A stretch of 64,000 bases of DNA, from positions 1 to 64,000 of the forward strand of contig JBCCHJ010000025.1 in the NCBI GenBank assembly GCA_039028795.1, in the 5' to 3' direction. The position numbers and the translations under genes are program-made. Below are positions 50,931 through 60,649 of the stretch, one piece after another. How positions within the stretch are numbered: the stretch's first letter is position 1; each line of letters opens with the position of its first letter. The stretch is from Thermohalobaculum sp039028795. Lineage in GTDB: Bacteria > Pseudomonadota > Alphaproteobacteria > Rhodobacterales > Rhodobacteraceae. Below the pieces are notes generated by a model. It had not been told where the DNA came from and ran no database searches. It worked only from the letters and a program-made list of their open reading frames with translations.

Positions 50931-51979
50931 CCGAAGATCGGCAGGCGGCACTTCAATCGTTCCTGCAGTATGCCGGTTGGGAGAATGCCGCCGTCAGACC
51001 GCTAGCAGGTGATGCCTCGAACCGCCGGTATCTGCGCCTGGCCAAAGCGGGCAAGATTGCCGTTCTGATGGATGCGCCGCCGGTCACAGGCGAAGATTGC
51101 CGTCCGTTCATCGCGATGACCGAGTGGCTGCGCGCGTCGGGGCTTTCGGCACCCGAGGTGCTGGCAATTGACTTGGATCAGGGTTTTTTGGTGCTTGAGG
51201 ATCTGGGCGACAATCTGTTTGTGCGACGTCTTGCAGACACGCCGACTGATGAAACCGAGATCTATTCGGTGGCGATCAGAGTCCTTGCGCGTTTGGCTGA
51301 TCTTCCACCGCCACCGTCGATCGGGAGTGACCCGGACAAGGTAGTGCTGCCGCCTTATAATATTGCAGCACTGATGCGCGAAGCCGCACTGCTCACCGAA
51401 TGGTGGATTCCGACAGCGACGGGAGAAGAGGTTCCTGAGGATCTGATAGCAGAATACACTGCCATCGTAACGAACACGATGGCCCCGGTGAGCAACGCAA
51501 GGGAAGTCGTGGTGCTCCGCGACTACCACGCAGAGAACCTGCTATGGCTTCCGGACCGACAAGACCTGCGCCGTGTCGGATTACTGGACTATCAGGATGC
51601 TCTGTCGGGGCATCCGGCGTATGATTTGGTGTCATTATTAGAGGATGCGCGCCGGGATACATCCGCGGCGCTTCGTGAGGCGATGATCGCGCTCTACCTT
51701 GACATGCGGCCAGATTTGAACCCCGAAGAGTTTCGGCTAGCCTATGCAATCCTGGGCGCGCAGCGGAACATGAAGATCGTCGGCATCTTCGCCCGGCTTG
51801 CAAAACGTGATGGCAAAGCTGGATATCTGAACCTGATCCCACGTGTCTGGGACCATTTGCAACGCGATCTTGCCCACCAGGCCTTGGCACCGTTGGCTGC
51901 CTGGCTTCGAGATCATGTCCCAGTGCCGGACGCGGCCAATCTGGCAATGGCGAAGATCAATGCCGGGGCGCGCTTATGA
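50927..51979 (+). CDS. amgK: aminoglycoside-phosphotransferase-fold kinase, AmgK type
   Basis: This 350-residue kinase has the LAGDASNRRYLRLAKAGK start, the Brenner-type catalytic loop VLRDYHAENLLWLP and the metal-binding LLDYQDALSGHPAYDLVSLL. It is placed between tsaE and the uridylyltransferase and overlaps both by four bases. AmgK in Pseudomonas and Caulobacter phosphorylates MurNAc or GlcNAc at the anomeric position in cell-wall recycling. That function is inferred here from context and fold. Confidence 0.85.
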   Translation: MTEDRQAALQSFLQYAGWENAAVRPLAGDASNRRYLRLAKAGKIAVLMDAPPVTGEDCRPFIAMTEWLRASGLSAPEVLAIDLDQGFLVLEDLGDNLFVRRLADTPTDETEIYSVAIRVLARLADLPPPPSIGSDPDKVVLPPYNIAALMREAALLTEWWIPTATGEEVPEDLIAEYTAIVTNTMAPVSNAREVVVLRDYHAENLLWLPDRQDLRRVGLLDYQDALSGHPAYDLVSLLEDARRDTSAALREAMIALYLDMRPDLNPEEFRLAYAILGAQRNMKIVGIFARLAKRDGKAGYLNLIPRVWDHLQRDLAHQALAPLAAWLRDHVPVPDAANLAMAKINAGARL

Positions 51980-52710
51980 AGGCGCCAAATAGCGCAATGA
52001 TCCTCGCCGCAGGGTTCGGCACCAGGATGGGCGCGCTCACGCAAGATACGCCGAAGCCGATGCTCCCTATGGGCGGAAGGCCGCTGATAGAACACGGGCT
52101 TGATATTGTCGCGGCCGCAGGGGCCACGCGGGTGGTGTTGAATCTGCATTACCTGGGTGACCAGGTTCGAACATATCTGGCGGACCGGACGTCGCCCCGG
52201 GTCCTGTTTTCGGAAGAACAACCGGAAATCCTGGACACCGGCGGCGGCCTGAAGCACGCGCTCCCGCTCTTGGGTTATGACCCGGTCTACTCATTGAACT
52301 CGGATGCCGTCTTTCGGGGGCCAAACCCATTGGTTCAACTATCTGAGGCCTGGGACCCGACGGCGATGGATGTTCTGCTGCACATGGTGCCGGTCAAACA
52401 GGCCCATGCCTACACCAGGGCGGGGGACTTTTTCCTGAACGCCGAAGGCGGCGCACCGCAGCGCCGTGGTCCGGATGACAGTGCTCCGCTGGTCTATACC
52501 GGTGCGCAAATCATCGCGCCGCATGTATTCGCAGGTACACCAGATGGGCCTTTTTCCATGAACCTTATCTGGGACCGGCTGCTGGCAGAGGGCCGACTCG
52601 CGGCCGTGACCTATCCCGGCCAATGGGTCGATGTGGGCACGCCCGAGGGCTTGGAAACAGCCGAGCGGGTGCTGGCGGACTGCGCGGACCACCTGGATCG
52701 CGGCGGATGA
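51976..52710 (+). CDS. murU: N-acetylmuramate-1-phosphate uridylyltransferase, MurU type
   Basis: This 244-residue nucleotidyltransferase has the signature AMILAAGFGTRMGALTQDTP followed by KPMLPMGGRPLIEHGL, then SLNSDAVFRG for the metal-binding aspartate, and GQWVDVGTPEGLETAER near the end. It couples with the preceding kinase to make UDP-MurNAc in a bypass of fosfomycin-sensitive steps. It overlaps amgK and addB by four bases each, so all three genes are in one unit. Confidence 0.9.
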   Translation: MKAPNSAMILAAGFGTRMGALTQDTPKPMLPMGGRPLIEHGLDIVAAAGATRVVLNLHYLGDQVRTYLADRTSPRVLFSEEQPEILDTGGGLKHALPLLGYDPVYSLNSDAVFRGPNPLVQLSEAWDPTAMDVLLHMVPVKQAHAYTRAGDFFLNAEGGAPQRRGPDDSAPLVYTGAQIIAPHVFAGTPDGPFSMNLIWDRLLAEGRLAAVTYPGQWVDVGTPEGLETAERVLADCADHLDRGG

Positions 52711-55655
52711 CGGCGGCACAGGTCTTCGCGATCCCTACGGGAGAGGATTTCGGCCCCGGCTTCGCCCGCGGCTTTGCCGAGCGGTATGGCCATTTGCCCC
52801 CGCAGGAACGCGCCCAGGTGACCGTGTTGGTGAACTCTACCCGCGCGCGATCTGTGTTGGTGAATGCGCTTGCAGTAGGCCAAGCGGGGCTATTGCCCAA
52901 AATCGCGCTGATCCAGGATCTGGCGAACCGTCCAGAATTAGTGCCGGATTTGCCGCCGCCATTGCCAGGGTTGCGCCGCAGGTTGCGTCTGACCCAGTTG
53001 GTCGAACAGTTCTTGCAGGCCAAAGCCGCTTCTGGCGAACGAATGGCACCGGTTGGCGCGGCCGCTGACTTGGCCCATACGCTGGCGCTGCTGATTGATC
53101 AGTTCCATGACCAGGGTCTCGGCTTGGAGGGGTTGGACCGCGCCCTGGCAGGATCGGAACTGTCAGATCAAGCTGCCAGCCATTGGCAACAGACGCTTGC
53201 GTTTATCGATATCGTTCGCCAGGCGTGGCCGGCGATCCGCGCGGAGGACGAAGGCGGACGTCTGGACCCGCGTCAGCGGGAACGTGCGACCATCGAAGCG
53301 TTGATCGGTCAATGGGATCGGCACCCGCCAGAAAACCCTGTGATTGCAGCGGCCTCGACAGGGTCTGTTGCCTCCCGCGCCATGCTGATGGCCGCGATTG
53401 CACGTTTGCCGCAAGGGGCGGTGGTCTTGCCGGGCTTTGACCCGGAAACCGACCCCGATATCTGGCCCGAGGCCGAGGCGGACCATCCTCTGGGCCCGTT
53501 CCGGAATTTCCTCGATGCGCTAAAGATTACACCGGCAGAGGTGCAGCCTTGGTCTGACTTTTCGCATCATCCGCGCCGGGCGCTGCTGGCCCAAGCCTTA
53601 CGCCCGGCCCCGGTCACGGACCACTGGCACCGCGCGGCCCCTGCTTTGCGGCAGGAGCTGGACCAGGCCTTGCAAGACGTCGCAGTGATCGAAGCGCCGA
53701 CCCCGCGGCAAGAGGCTGCGTCGATCGCAGTAGCTGTGCGCGAAGTGTTGGAACATCCGGGCAAGACCGTCACGGTGATTACCCCGGACGCTGCCCTGGG
53801 CCGCCGGATCGGTGCAGAGCTGGACCGGTTCGGCATCATCCCCGATGACATCATGGGGCAGCCGTTGGCACAGTCGCCCGCGGGGATTGCCGCAAGGCTG
53901 GCCTTGCGGGTCGCGCGGGACCAGCCTGACCCCGTGGCAATCGCCGGACTGATAGGCCAGCCTCTGGTCCGGCTGGGCGGGGACCGGACGCAACACCTGA
54001 AGCTAGCCAGACGCTATGAGCGCCACGTTCTCAGGCGCGGGCCGATTGCATCGCCGACTTCAATGCTCCCGGATTGGCCAGCAGCCGGGGCAGTCACGCC
54101 AGACCTGGAGGACCTGGTTTGGCTGGATCAGGCGCGGACCGCGTTGTCCCCTTTGGCACATGCGCCAGTTAACCTGCGCGATCTGGTCGATGCCCACATT
54201 GCAACGCTGGAGGCGTTGACGGCAGACGCGGACGGGCCAGCGATTTGGACGCGTGATGACGGCGCAGCCCTGCAACGTTTCATGACCGATCTGGCGGCGA
54301 ATGCAGACGCCCTGGGCGGCGGACAGGTGCTGGCATATCCGGCGTTGTTGGATGGCTTGATGCGGGATCTGTCATTGCCGACCCAGGAACGCGCGCCGCA
54401 TCCCCGCGTGGCAATCCGCGGCGCCCGGGAAGCCCGGTTGGAAGATGCGGATCTCACGATTCTGGCAGGTCTTAATGACGGAACCTGGCCCGCGGCGCCT
54501 GATCCCGGACCGTGGTTGAGCCGACCAATGCATAAGGCATTGGGCCTGCCGCTACCCGAACGCGCTGTCGGATTATCGGCCCATGATTTTATCTGCGCCG
54601 CCGCGCGTCGCCAGGTCATGATGACCAGGTCCACGCGGGATAACGGCGCCCCCACAGTGTCATCGCGCTGGCTGATCCGGTTGGAAACTCTGCTGGGCGG
54701 CATCGGTGGTGACGCTGCATGGCAGGATGCGAAGGCACGTGGGTCGCGGTATGTAGCGTTGGGCGATCGTCTTTCAAAGCCCGCGGCACAGGTTCCCCGG
54801 GCGCCGCGCCCAGCGCCAGTTGTGCCAGTGAAAGCACGACCGGATCGGCTTTCCGTCACAAGGATCGAAACCTTGGTGCGCGACGCTTACGCGGTCTATG
54901 CCCAGGACGTTCTCGGTCTGAAGACATTGGACCCGCTGGGCCGCAAAGCCGATGCACGAGAACGAGGAACCGTGCTGCATTTGGTGATGGAGCTTTTCAC
55001 GCAGCGCACCAGACCTTGGCCGGGCATCGATATCGCGCGTAAGGTTCTCATAAAGACAGCGGATGACGTCCTTGCCTGGGAAGTGCCCTGGCCGGATCTC
55101 CGCCGCACTTGGCGTGCGCGCATCGATCGGTTTGCCGAATGGGTTTTGGCCGAAGAAGACCTCCGCCGTCAGACTGGCGCACCGATCGGGATAGAAGCCT
55201 CCGGATCGATGATCCTGCCACTGCCGACCAAGCCGCTTGAAATTCCGGCAAAGGCTGATCGGATCGACCGGATCGGAACCGACGGGGCGGCGGTCCTGGA
55301 CTACAAAAGCGGCGCGCCTCCATCGCTGGCGCAGATCGAGCAAGGCTTTAATCACCAGTTGCATGTCCAGGCCGCTATTCTGGCGGCGGGCGGGTTCGCA
55401 AAACTGCCTGCGCTGCGCGCCCAAACCGGAGCGTACATCGGATTGACAGGGTCAGGAGGTGGCGGCAGGCAAACTGAGATTGAGCTTCCTGTCCAGGACG
55501 TTAACCGGCACTTGCAGAACATCGCAAAGCTGGTCCTGGCCTTGGACAATGGCGCGCCATGGCTGAGCCGAGGGCGACCATACATGATCCGGTTCGATGG
55601 TGATTATGACCATCTGGCCCGGGTCGGCGAATGGGATGCGGAGGAGGAGGCATGA
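52707..55655 (+). CDS. addB: double-strand break repair protein AddB
   Basis: This protein is about 982 residues from the ATG at 52707; the longer frame starts within murU. It is the alphaproteobacterial AddB form. Helicase-like N-terminal features are weak; the nuclease-domain core at the C-terminus has IGTDGAAVLDYKSGAPPS, the D-x-K of a PD-(D/E)xK nuclease, and QLHVQAAILAAGGFAKLPAL. LTILAGLNDGTWPAAPDPGPW is a typical AddB block. With AddA it resects DNA ends at double-strand breaks and loads RecA. It overlaps both neighbours by four bases. Confidence 0.93.
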   Translation: MTAAQVFAIPTGEDFGPGFARGFAERYGHLPPQERAQVTVLVNSTRARSVLVNALAVGQAGLLPKIALIQDLANRPELVPDLPPPLPGLRRRLRLTQLVEQFLQAKAASGERMAPVGAAADLAHTLALLIDQFHDQGLGLEGLDRALAGSELSDQAASHWQQTLAFIDIVRQAWPAIRAEDEGGRLDPRQRERATIEALIGQWDRHPPENPVIAAASTGSVASRAMLMAAIARLPQGAVVLPGFDPETDPDIWPEAEADHPLGPFRNFLDALKITPAEVQPWSDFSHHPRRALLAQALRPAPVTDHWHRAAPALRQELDQALQDVAVIEAPTPRQEAASIAVAVREVLEHPGKTVTVITPDAALGRRIGAELDRFGIIPDDIMGQPLAQSPAGIAARLALRVARDQPDPVAIAGLIGQPLVRLGGDRTQHLKLARRYERHVLRRGPIASPTSMLPDWPAAGAVTPDLEDLVWLDQARTALSPLAHAPVNLRDLVDAHIATLEALTADADGPAIWTRDDGAALQRFMTDLAANADALGGGQVLAYPALLDGLMRDLSLPTQERAPHPRVAIRGAREARLEDADLTILAGLNDGTWPAAPDPGPWLSRPMHKALGLPLPERAVGLSAHDFICAAARRQVMMTRSTRDNGAPTVSSRWLIRLETLLGGIGGDAAWQDAKARGSRYVALGDRLSKPAAQVPRAPRPAPVVPVKARPDRLSVTRIETLVRDAYAVYAQDVLGLKTLDPLGRKADARERGTVLHLVMELFTQRTRPWPGIDIARKVLIKTADDVLAWEVPWPDLRRTWRARIDRFAEWVLAEEDLRRQTGAPIGIEASGSMILPLPTKPLEIPAKADRIDRIGTDGAAVLDYKSGAPPSLAQIEQGFNHQLHVQAAILAAGGFAKLPALRAQTGAYIGLTGSGGGGRQTEIELPVQDVNRHLQNIAKLVLALDNGAPWLSRGRPYMIRFDGDYDHLARVGEWDAEEEA

Positions 55656-58600
55656 GCCGCCTGCACCCATCACCTGAGCAGATCGCAGCCACGAGACCAG
55701 ACCAGTCCAACTGGGTCAGCGCCAATGCCGGATCCGGCAAGACGCATGTCCTGACGCAGCGGGTCGCACGCCTCTTACTGGCCGGCGCAGATCCGCAAAA
55801 AGTGCTCTGCCTGACCTACACAAAGGCCGCGGCATCCGAAATGCAGGTCCGGCTGTTCCGCACCCTGGGTGATTGGGCGATGGCTGATCAGGCGGCTCTG
55901 GCTGCCAGCTTGGGTGAGTTGTCCGGGATGGACGGGCCTATTACCGATCCCCACATCCTTGCCGATGCAAGACGCCTTTTCGCCCGCGCACTGGAGACGC
56001 CAGGCGGTTTGAAGATCCAAACGATCCACGCATTCTGCGAGTCCCTGCTGCGGCGCTTTCCGCTGGAGGCTGGGATCTCGCCCCGCTTCTTGGTCGCGGA
56101 TGACCGGCAATCCGACGATCTGATCGCAAGGGTACGCATGGAGATGGCGCTTGCGGCAGAGACGGGGGACGATGCCGGATTCGACCGCGCCGCGCAGCTT
56201 TTGAACGAAGATGGCATCGATGCGCTAGCCCAGGCGATCTTTGGCCAACGCGAGCCCTTTGATACCGCAACTTTGGACGAGGCGATCCTGGCGCATTTCG
56301 GCACTGATGGAATGGCCGATGAAATCACCATTGCCAAGCAAGCTTTGGCCGAGTTGGACCCGGGCCAGCTGGCCGGACTGACCGCCGCCTTGCGGAACGC
56401 AGGTGGCGCGACCGAAGCCCCGGTAGCCGATATTCTGGACGCCTGGCTGGGCGCCACCCCGCCTGCACCAGAACTTTCGGTAAAAGGCTTGGTTGAAACC
56501 GTGCTGACGCAAGAGGGCAATATCCGCCAGCGCGGACTTCCGACCAACGAAGTCAAGACGGTCCGACCGTCGGCCGAACAGGAAATCGCTAACTTATCGA
56601 ATTGGGCCCTGGCCACGCGAAACCGTCTTCTGGCGGCCAGAATGGCGCAACGCACGCGGGACCTTTATGGCTTCGCACAACCGTTGCAGCAGCGGTACGA
56701 GGCACAGAAAGCTGCTGGCGCGATGCTGGACTTTGACGATCTTGTCAGCCGTGCAACCGCGCTTCTGACCGACAGGCATATGCGGTCCTGGGTTCTGTTC
56801 AAGCTAGATCAGGGGATCGATCACATTCTGGTCGATGAGGCACAGGACACCTCGCCCCAGCAATGGCAAGTAATCAGGGAAATCTCGGAAGAGTTCATCG
56901 CCGGTGGCCGGGACCGGCCTTGGTCGGTCTTCGTCGTCGGAGACGAAAAGCAATCGATCTACTCGTTCCAAGGCGCAGAACCGCAGGCGTTCGGACAGAT
57001 GCGGGACTACTATGCTCAGCGTCTTCAGGCATTGGAGACGCCTTTGGGCCAGCCGCAATTGCAGACCTCTTATCGGTCGGCTCCTGCGATCCTGGATTTC
57101 GTGGATGCTGTCTTTGAAGGCGATGCCGCGCAGGGTCTTACCACCACTGGGGACCGGATTACCCACAGGGCGCATCGCAGCCAGGACCAGGGGCGGGTGG
57201 ATTTGTGGCCTCTGGAGCGGGCGAAAGAAGCGCCCGATAAGCCGAACTGGTGGGAACCGGTGGATACCATTCCTGCCAGCGACACCAAGCTGCGTCTGGC
57301 GGACTTGGTAGCTGCAGAGATCACCCGAATGATTGCGCACGACCACCTGCCCCCGCGCGCAGACCAAGCCGGACGTAAGGTGACAGCTGGAGACATCCTG
57401 GTGCTGGTGTCGAAACGTGACCGGCTGGCCCGCGGCATCATGCGTGGGTTAAAGACCCGGGATGTGCCAGTGGCGGGCGCCGACAGGTTGCTTCTGACCG
57501 GCGAATTGGCAGTCAAAGACCTCTTGGCCCTGGCTCGGGTGGCGGTGATGCCGTCGGACGACCTGTCCTTGGCGGCACTTCTGCGATCTCCGTTATGCGA
57601 TGTCGATGAAAAGGCACTTTTCCGGCTGGCGCATGGCAGGACGGGAACATTGAGGGAAGCGGTTAGATCCTCTGACCGCCAGGCAGCAGAACACGCATTC
57701 CTGACCGATATGGAACGGCAGGCGGATTTTCTGAGACCTTATGCTTTTCTCGAACACGCCTTGATCCACCACGGCGGACGGGCGCGCTTGCTGGCCCGGC
57801 TGGGGCCGGAAGCCGAGGACCCGATTGACGAGTTGTTGACTCAGGCCCTGGCATACGAGCGACAGGAGATTCCATCGCTGGCGGGATTCATTGCGTGGAT
57901 CGAAGCGGGCGACATCATGATCAAGCGGCAGATGGAGCAGGGCAACGATGTTGTCCGCGTCATGACGGTCCATGGTGCTAAAGGACTGGAGGCGCCGATT
58001 GTCGTCCTGCCGGACACGACCTCGAAGGCCAGCGGACCACCAGGCCGACCGGTGCTGTTACCGACCCATACCGGGGGCAATCGCCCAGATCTTACGATCT
58101 GGGCTGCTGCAAAGGATAAGGATGACGAGGTAACCCGCAAGGCGCGCCAAGCCGCCGACCAACGCGAGGCAGATGAGCACAAACGTCTGCTTTATGTCGC
58201 GCTAACCCGGGCTGAAGACTGGTTAATCCTTTGCGGCGCTGAAATGAAGTCGCCCCAGAAAGACGCCTGGTACCCTCTGCTGACGCGGGGGATGGCGCGG
58301 CTGCAAGATGTGAAAGAACTCTCTGGGCCGACCGGGACAATCCAACGGTTCGAAACTGGGGCGTTACCGTCCGCGATACCGCTTAACGACGACGATTCGG
58401 CACAGGACGAACCGGCGGAGATACCGCCATGGCTATCTCCCGCGCCATCCGAAGCCCTACGCCGCCGCAGGGCGCCATCTGATCTTATCGCGCACGAGCC
58501 ACACGGGGGTGCAGGCCTTGGCCGCGACCAGGCTCTGATGAAGGGCAAGGCCGTCCACGCAATTTTAGAACGCCTTTCTGAATTGCCGCCGGACCGGCGA

Positions 58601-59044
58601 TCGGAAGCCGTAGACGATCTTTTGACCAAAGAATTCCCAGGCCTCGATGCAGGTCTACGGGAATCAGCCCAAGCCGAGGCCGAGTCGGTGCTGGCCATGC
58701 CTGGCGCAGATAGAATCTTTGGTCCCGATGCGCTGGCCGAGGTTACAGTTGCGATCGATGACCCGGATCGGCCCCGGATGATTGGACGGATCGACCGGCT
58801 TTTGATCGGGCCTGACTACATCGAGATCATCGATATCAAGACCGATGCCAAACCACCTGAAAATACCCAGGACATTCCCAGGGCCTATTTGGCGCAATTG
58901 GGCGCGTATAAACACGGCTTGGCAAATGATTGGCCGGACAGCGAAATCCGCTTATCGCTTCTTTGGACCACAGGACCCGTGTTGATGCCGGTGCCTTCCG
59001 AGGCCGCAGAAAGGGCATTTGCCGAAGTGCGCGGCCATCCTTGA
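55652..59044 (+). CDS. addA: double-strand break repair helicase AddA
   Basis: This protein is about 1130 residues from the ATG at 55652, which overlaps the addB stop. The UvrD-type motifs are present: Walker A ANAGSGKTHVLTQRVARLLL, the DEAQD box in ILVDEAQDTSPQQW, VVGDEKQSIYSFQGA, and VRVMTVHGAKGLEAPIVVL. The C-terminal nuclease has IEIIDIKTDAKPP. Together with AddB it forms the RecBCD-like helicase-nuclease that processes double-strand breaks. It is followed after 77 bp by trxA. Confidence 0.96.
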   Translation: MSRLHPSPEQIAATRPDQSNWVSANAGSGKTHVLTQRVARLLLAGADPQKVLCLTYTKAAASEMQVRLFRTLGDWAMADQAALAASLGELSGMDGPITDPHILADARRLFARALETPGGLKIQTIHAFCESLLRRFPLEAGISPRFLVADDRQSDDLIARVRMEMALAAETGDDAGFDRAAQLLNEDGIDALAQAIFGQREPFDTATLDEAILAHFGTDGMADEITIAKQALAELDPGQLAGLTAALRNAGGATEAPVADILDAWLGATPPAPELSVKGLVETVLTQEGNIRQRGLPTNEVKTVRPSAEQEIANLSNWALATRNRLLAARMAQRTRDLYGFAQPLQQRYEAQKAAGAMLDFDDLVSRATALLTDRHMRSWVLFKLDQGIDHILVDEAQDTSPQQWQVIREISEEFIAGGRDRPWSVFVVGDEKQSIYSFQGAEPQAFGQMRDYYAQRLQALETPLGQPQLQTSYRSAPAILDFVDAVFEGDAAQGLTTTGDRITHRAHRSQDQGRVDLWPLERAKEAPDKPNWWEPVDTIPASDTKLRLADLVAAEITRMIAHDHLPPRADQAGRKVTAGDILVLVSKRDRLARGIMRGLKTRDVPVAGADRLLLTGELAVKDLLALARVAVMPSDDLSLAALLRSPLCDVDEKALFRLAHGRTGTLREAVRSSDRQAAEHAFLTDMERQADFLRPYAFLEHALIHHGGRARLLARLGPEAEDPIDELLTQALAYERQEIPSLAGFIAWIEAGDIMIKRQMEQGNDVVRVMTVHGAKGLEAPIVVLPDTTSKASGPPGRPVLLPTHTGGNRPDLTIWAAAKDKDDEVTRKARQAADQREADEHKRLLYVALTRAEDWLILCGAEMKSPQKDAWYPLLTRGMARLQDVKELSGPTGTIQRFETGALPSAIPLNDDDSAQDEPAEIPPWLSPAPSEALRRRRAPSDLIAHEPHGGAGLGRDQALMKGKAVHAILERLSELPPDRRSEAVDDLLTKEFPGLDAGLRESAQAEAESVLAMPGADRIFGPDALAEVTVAIDDPDRPRMIGRIDRLLIGPDYIEIIDIKTDAKPPENTQDIPRAYLAQLGAYKHGLANDWPDSEIRLSLLWTTGPVLMPVPSEAAERAFAEVRGHP

Positions 59045-59121
59045 TTCCGCATGGGCGCACGCCTACCTTGGACGTTCTGCATTGCGCGCTGGAGAATCGC
59101 GCGCCCACAGGAGGAAACGAT

Positions 59122-59442
59122 ATGGCGACTGTTCCAGTCACCGATGATAGCTTTGAAACCGACGTCCTGAAAGCCGATCGACCGGTTGTTGTGGACTTCT
59201 GGGCCGAATGGTGTGGCCCGTGTAAGCAGATCGGCCCTGCGCTGGAGGAACTCGCTTCCGAAATGGGCGAAAAGGTAACCATCGCTAAGGTTAATATCGA
59301 CGACAACCCAAACGCACCATCGCAATATGGTGTGCGGGGTATTCCAACACTGCTGCTGTTCAAGGACGGTGAAGTGGTCGATACCAAAGTCGGTGCAGCA
59401 CCCAAAAGGGCCTTGGAAGACTGGATCAACGGCTCGATCTGA
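59122..59442 (+). CDS. trxA: thioredoxin
   Basis: This 106-residue protein has the active site VVDFWAEWCGPCKQIGP, the cis-proline loop VRGIPTLLLFKDG and the length of thioredoxin 1. The start is the ATG at 59122, with AGGAGG eight bases upstream; a longer frame overlaps addA. It reduces protein disulphides such as those in ribonucleotide reductase. It ends the addA region and is followed by a strong hairpin terminator. Confidence 0.97.
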   Translation: MATVPVTDDSFETDVLKADRPVVVDFWAEWCGPCKQIGPALEELASEMGEKVTIAKVNIDDNPNAPSQYGVRGIPTLLLFKDGEVVDTKVGAAPKRALEDWINGSI

Positions 59443-59464
59443 GCCGCTTCCCTGAGATCACATA

Positions 59465-59490
59465 AACGCGCCCCAGCGGGGCGCGTTTTT
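59465..59490 (+). terminator. rho-independent terminator of trxA
   Basis: AACGCGCCCC and GGGGCGCGTT pair across AGC, and the stem is followed by TTT and a further T-rich sequence. It lies about 22 bp after the trxA stop. The 59491-59688 stretch after it shows no gene. Confidence 0.87.
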
Positions 59491-59688
59491 CGTTTTGAAG
59501 ACGCAAAAACCAGTCGCTTTCGGCAAATATTGAACCTCGGTCATCAGCGGTGCTCCGGTAAGACCCAACCCGAATAGTACTTGCCCGCGATAGCTGTCGG
59601 ACATTGCGAGCGTCCTGGCGATGCTACACTGCACATTGACCAGACCGACGTCACGCCCCACCTGTCAAGAACCAATGGGGGGTAAGGG

Positions 59689-60585
59689 ATGATCCGTTTT
59701 GCGCTGTCTTTGATTGTTCTGCTCGGCCTTACGATTGGTGTGACGGCATTCATGCCACGCGCTTGGCTGGCCGAGCCGATCAGTCAGGAACCCCGTTCGA
59801 TGATGGGATCGGGTTTCGTCAATGACTGGCCTGACGTGGCCCCAGGCACCTATTATTGGGCGGATTACCTGGATCTGGTGGTCGAGCATCCGGCCGAGAC
59901 CAACATCATAATCTGGAACCACCATACCGAAGCGATGTCGACCGCGCCGTCCTGCCTGGGCACCGGATATTTCCCACCGCCATCCATCATGGCTCTAGAA
60001 GAAATCGGACGGACGCGGGTATTCTATCTTTGCACCAAGTCGTCTCAAGATCCGGAAAAGCCATTCTACGCAATTCAGCGTCAGGAAGAGATCCTGGCCC
60101 TGGTGCAGAAATTCCGCGACCTGGGTGTCCCGGCAGAGCGGATCTTCCTGGCTGGTCAATCCGGAGGCAGTTGCTCTTCCCTGTTCGCCCTGGGCGCCGC
60201 CCCGGACGCGATGAATGCCGGGATACTCTTCGCCCCGGCCTGCTATGGTCGCGTCGAAGGGGCACAACGGCGATCCGGTCTCTTGAGCGATTACGCAAGC
60301 AATGTCGATCAACAGATGCTGGCTGCCGAGCGTGTCACGGCGCTTTTGGTCGCCTTCGAACAGGATTCTTGGAATAAGCCCGCGGAACTGGCCTATATGA
60401 CGGATCGTTGGCCGGATACCCGAATCTTCTCCCCCAGATGCGGGGCCAATCATGGCGGCGCATTTCATGGTTGTGGCTTGGACAAGATCGAGAAGGAAGT
60501 GCGGCGCTACTTCCTTGGCCAATTGCTGGCAAAGGGCGTCGCACTGCCCCAGGGCGTGACCCTGCCTTCCAAAGACGCCAACTGA
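59689..60585 (+). CDS. alpha/beta-hydrolase-like membrane or secreted protein
   Basis: This 298-residue protein has an N-terminal signal or anchor (FALSLIVLLGLTIGVTAFM). The nucleophile motif GQSGGS lies in RIFLAGQSGGSCSSLFALGA, typical of serine hydrolases. A later GANHGGAFHGCGLDKIEKEV may supply the catalytic histidine. The substrate is unknown; nothing in its neighbours fixes one. It is followed after 64 bp by the desaturase on the same strand. Confidence 0.7.
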   Translation: MIRFALSLIVLLGLTIGVTAFMPRAWLAEPISQEPRSMMGSGFVNDWPDVAPGTYYWADYLDLVVEHPAETNIIIWNHHTEAMSTAPSCLGTGYFPPPSIMALEEIGRTRVFYLCTKSSQDPEKPFYAIQRQEEILALVQKFRDLGVPAERIFLAGQSGGSCSSLFALGAAPDAMNAGILFAPACYGRVEGAQRRSGLLSDYASNVDQQMLAAERVTALLVAFEQDSWNKPAELAYMTDRWPDTRIFSPRCGANHGGAFHGCGLDKIEKEVRRYFLGQLLAKGVALPQGVTLPSKDAN

Positions 60586-60649
60586 AGCCTGACGACCGCC
60601 ATTGACGGATTGCACGCCGTGCCCCACCATCCCCGGTGAGGAGAGCAAG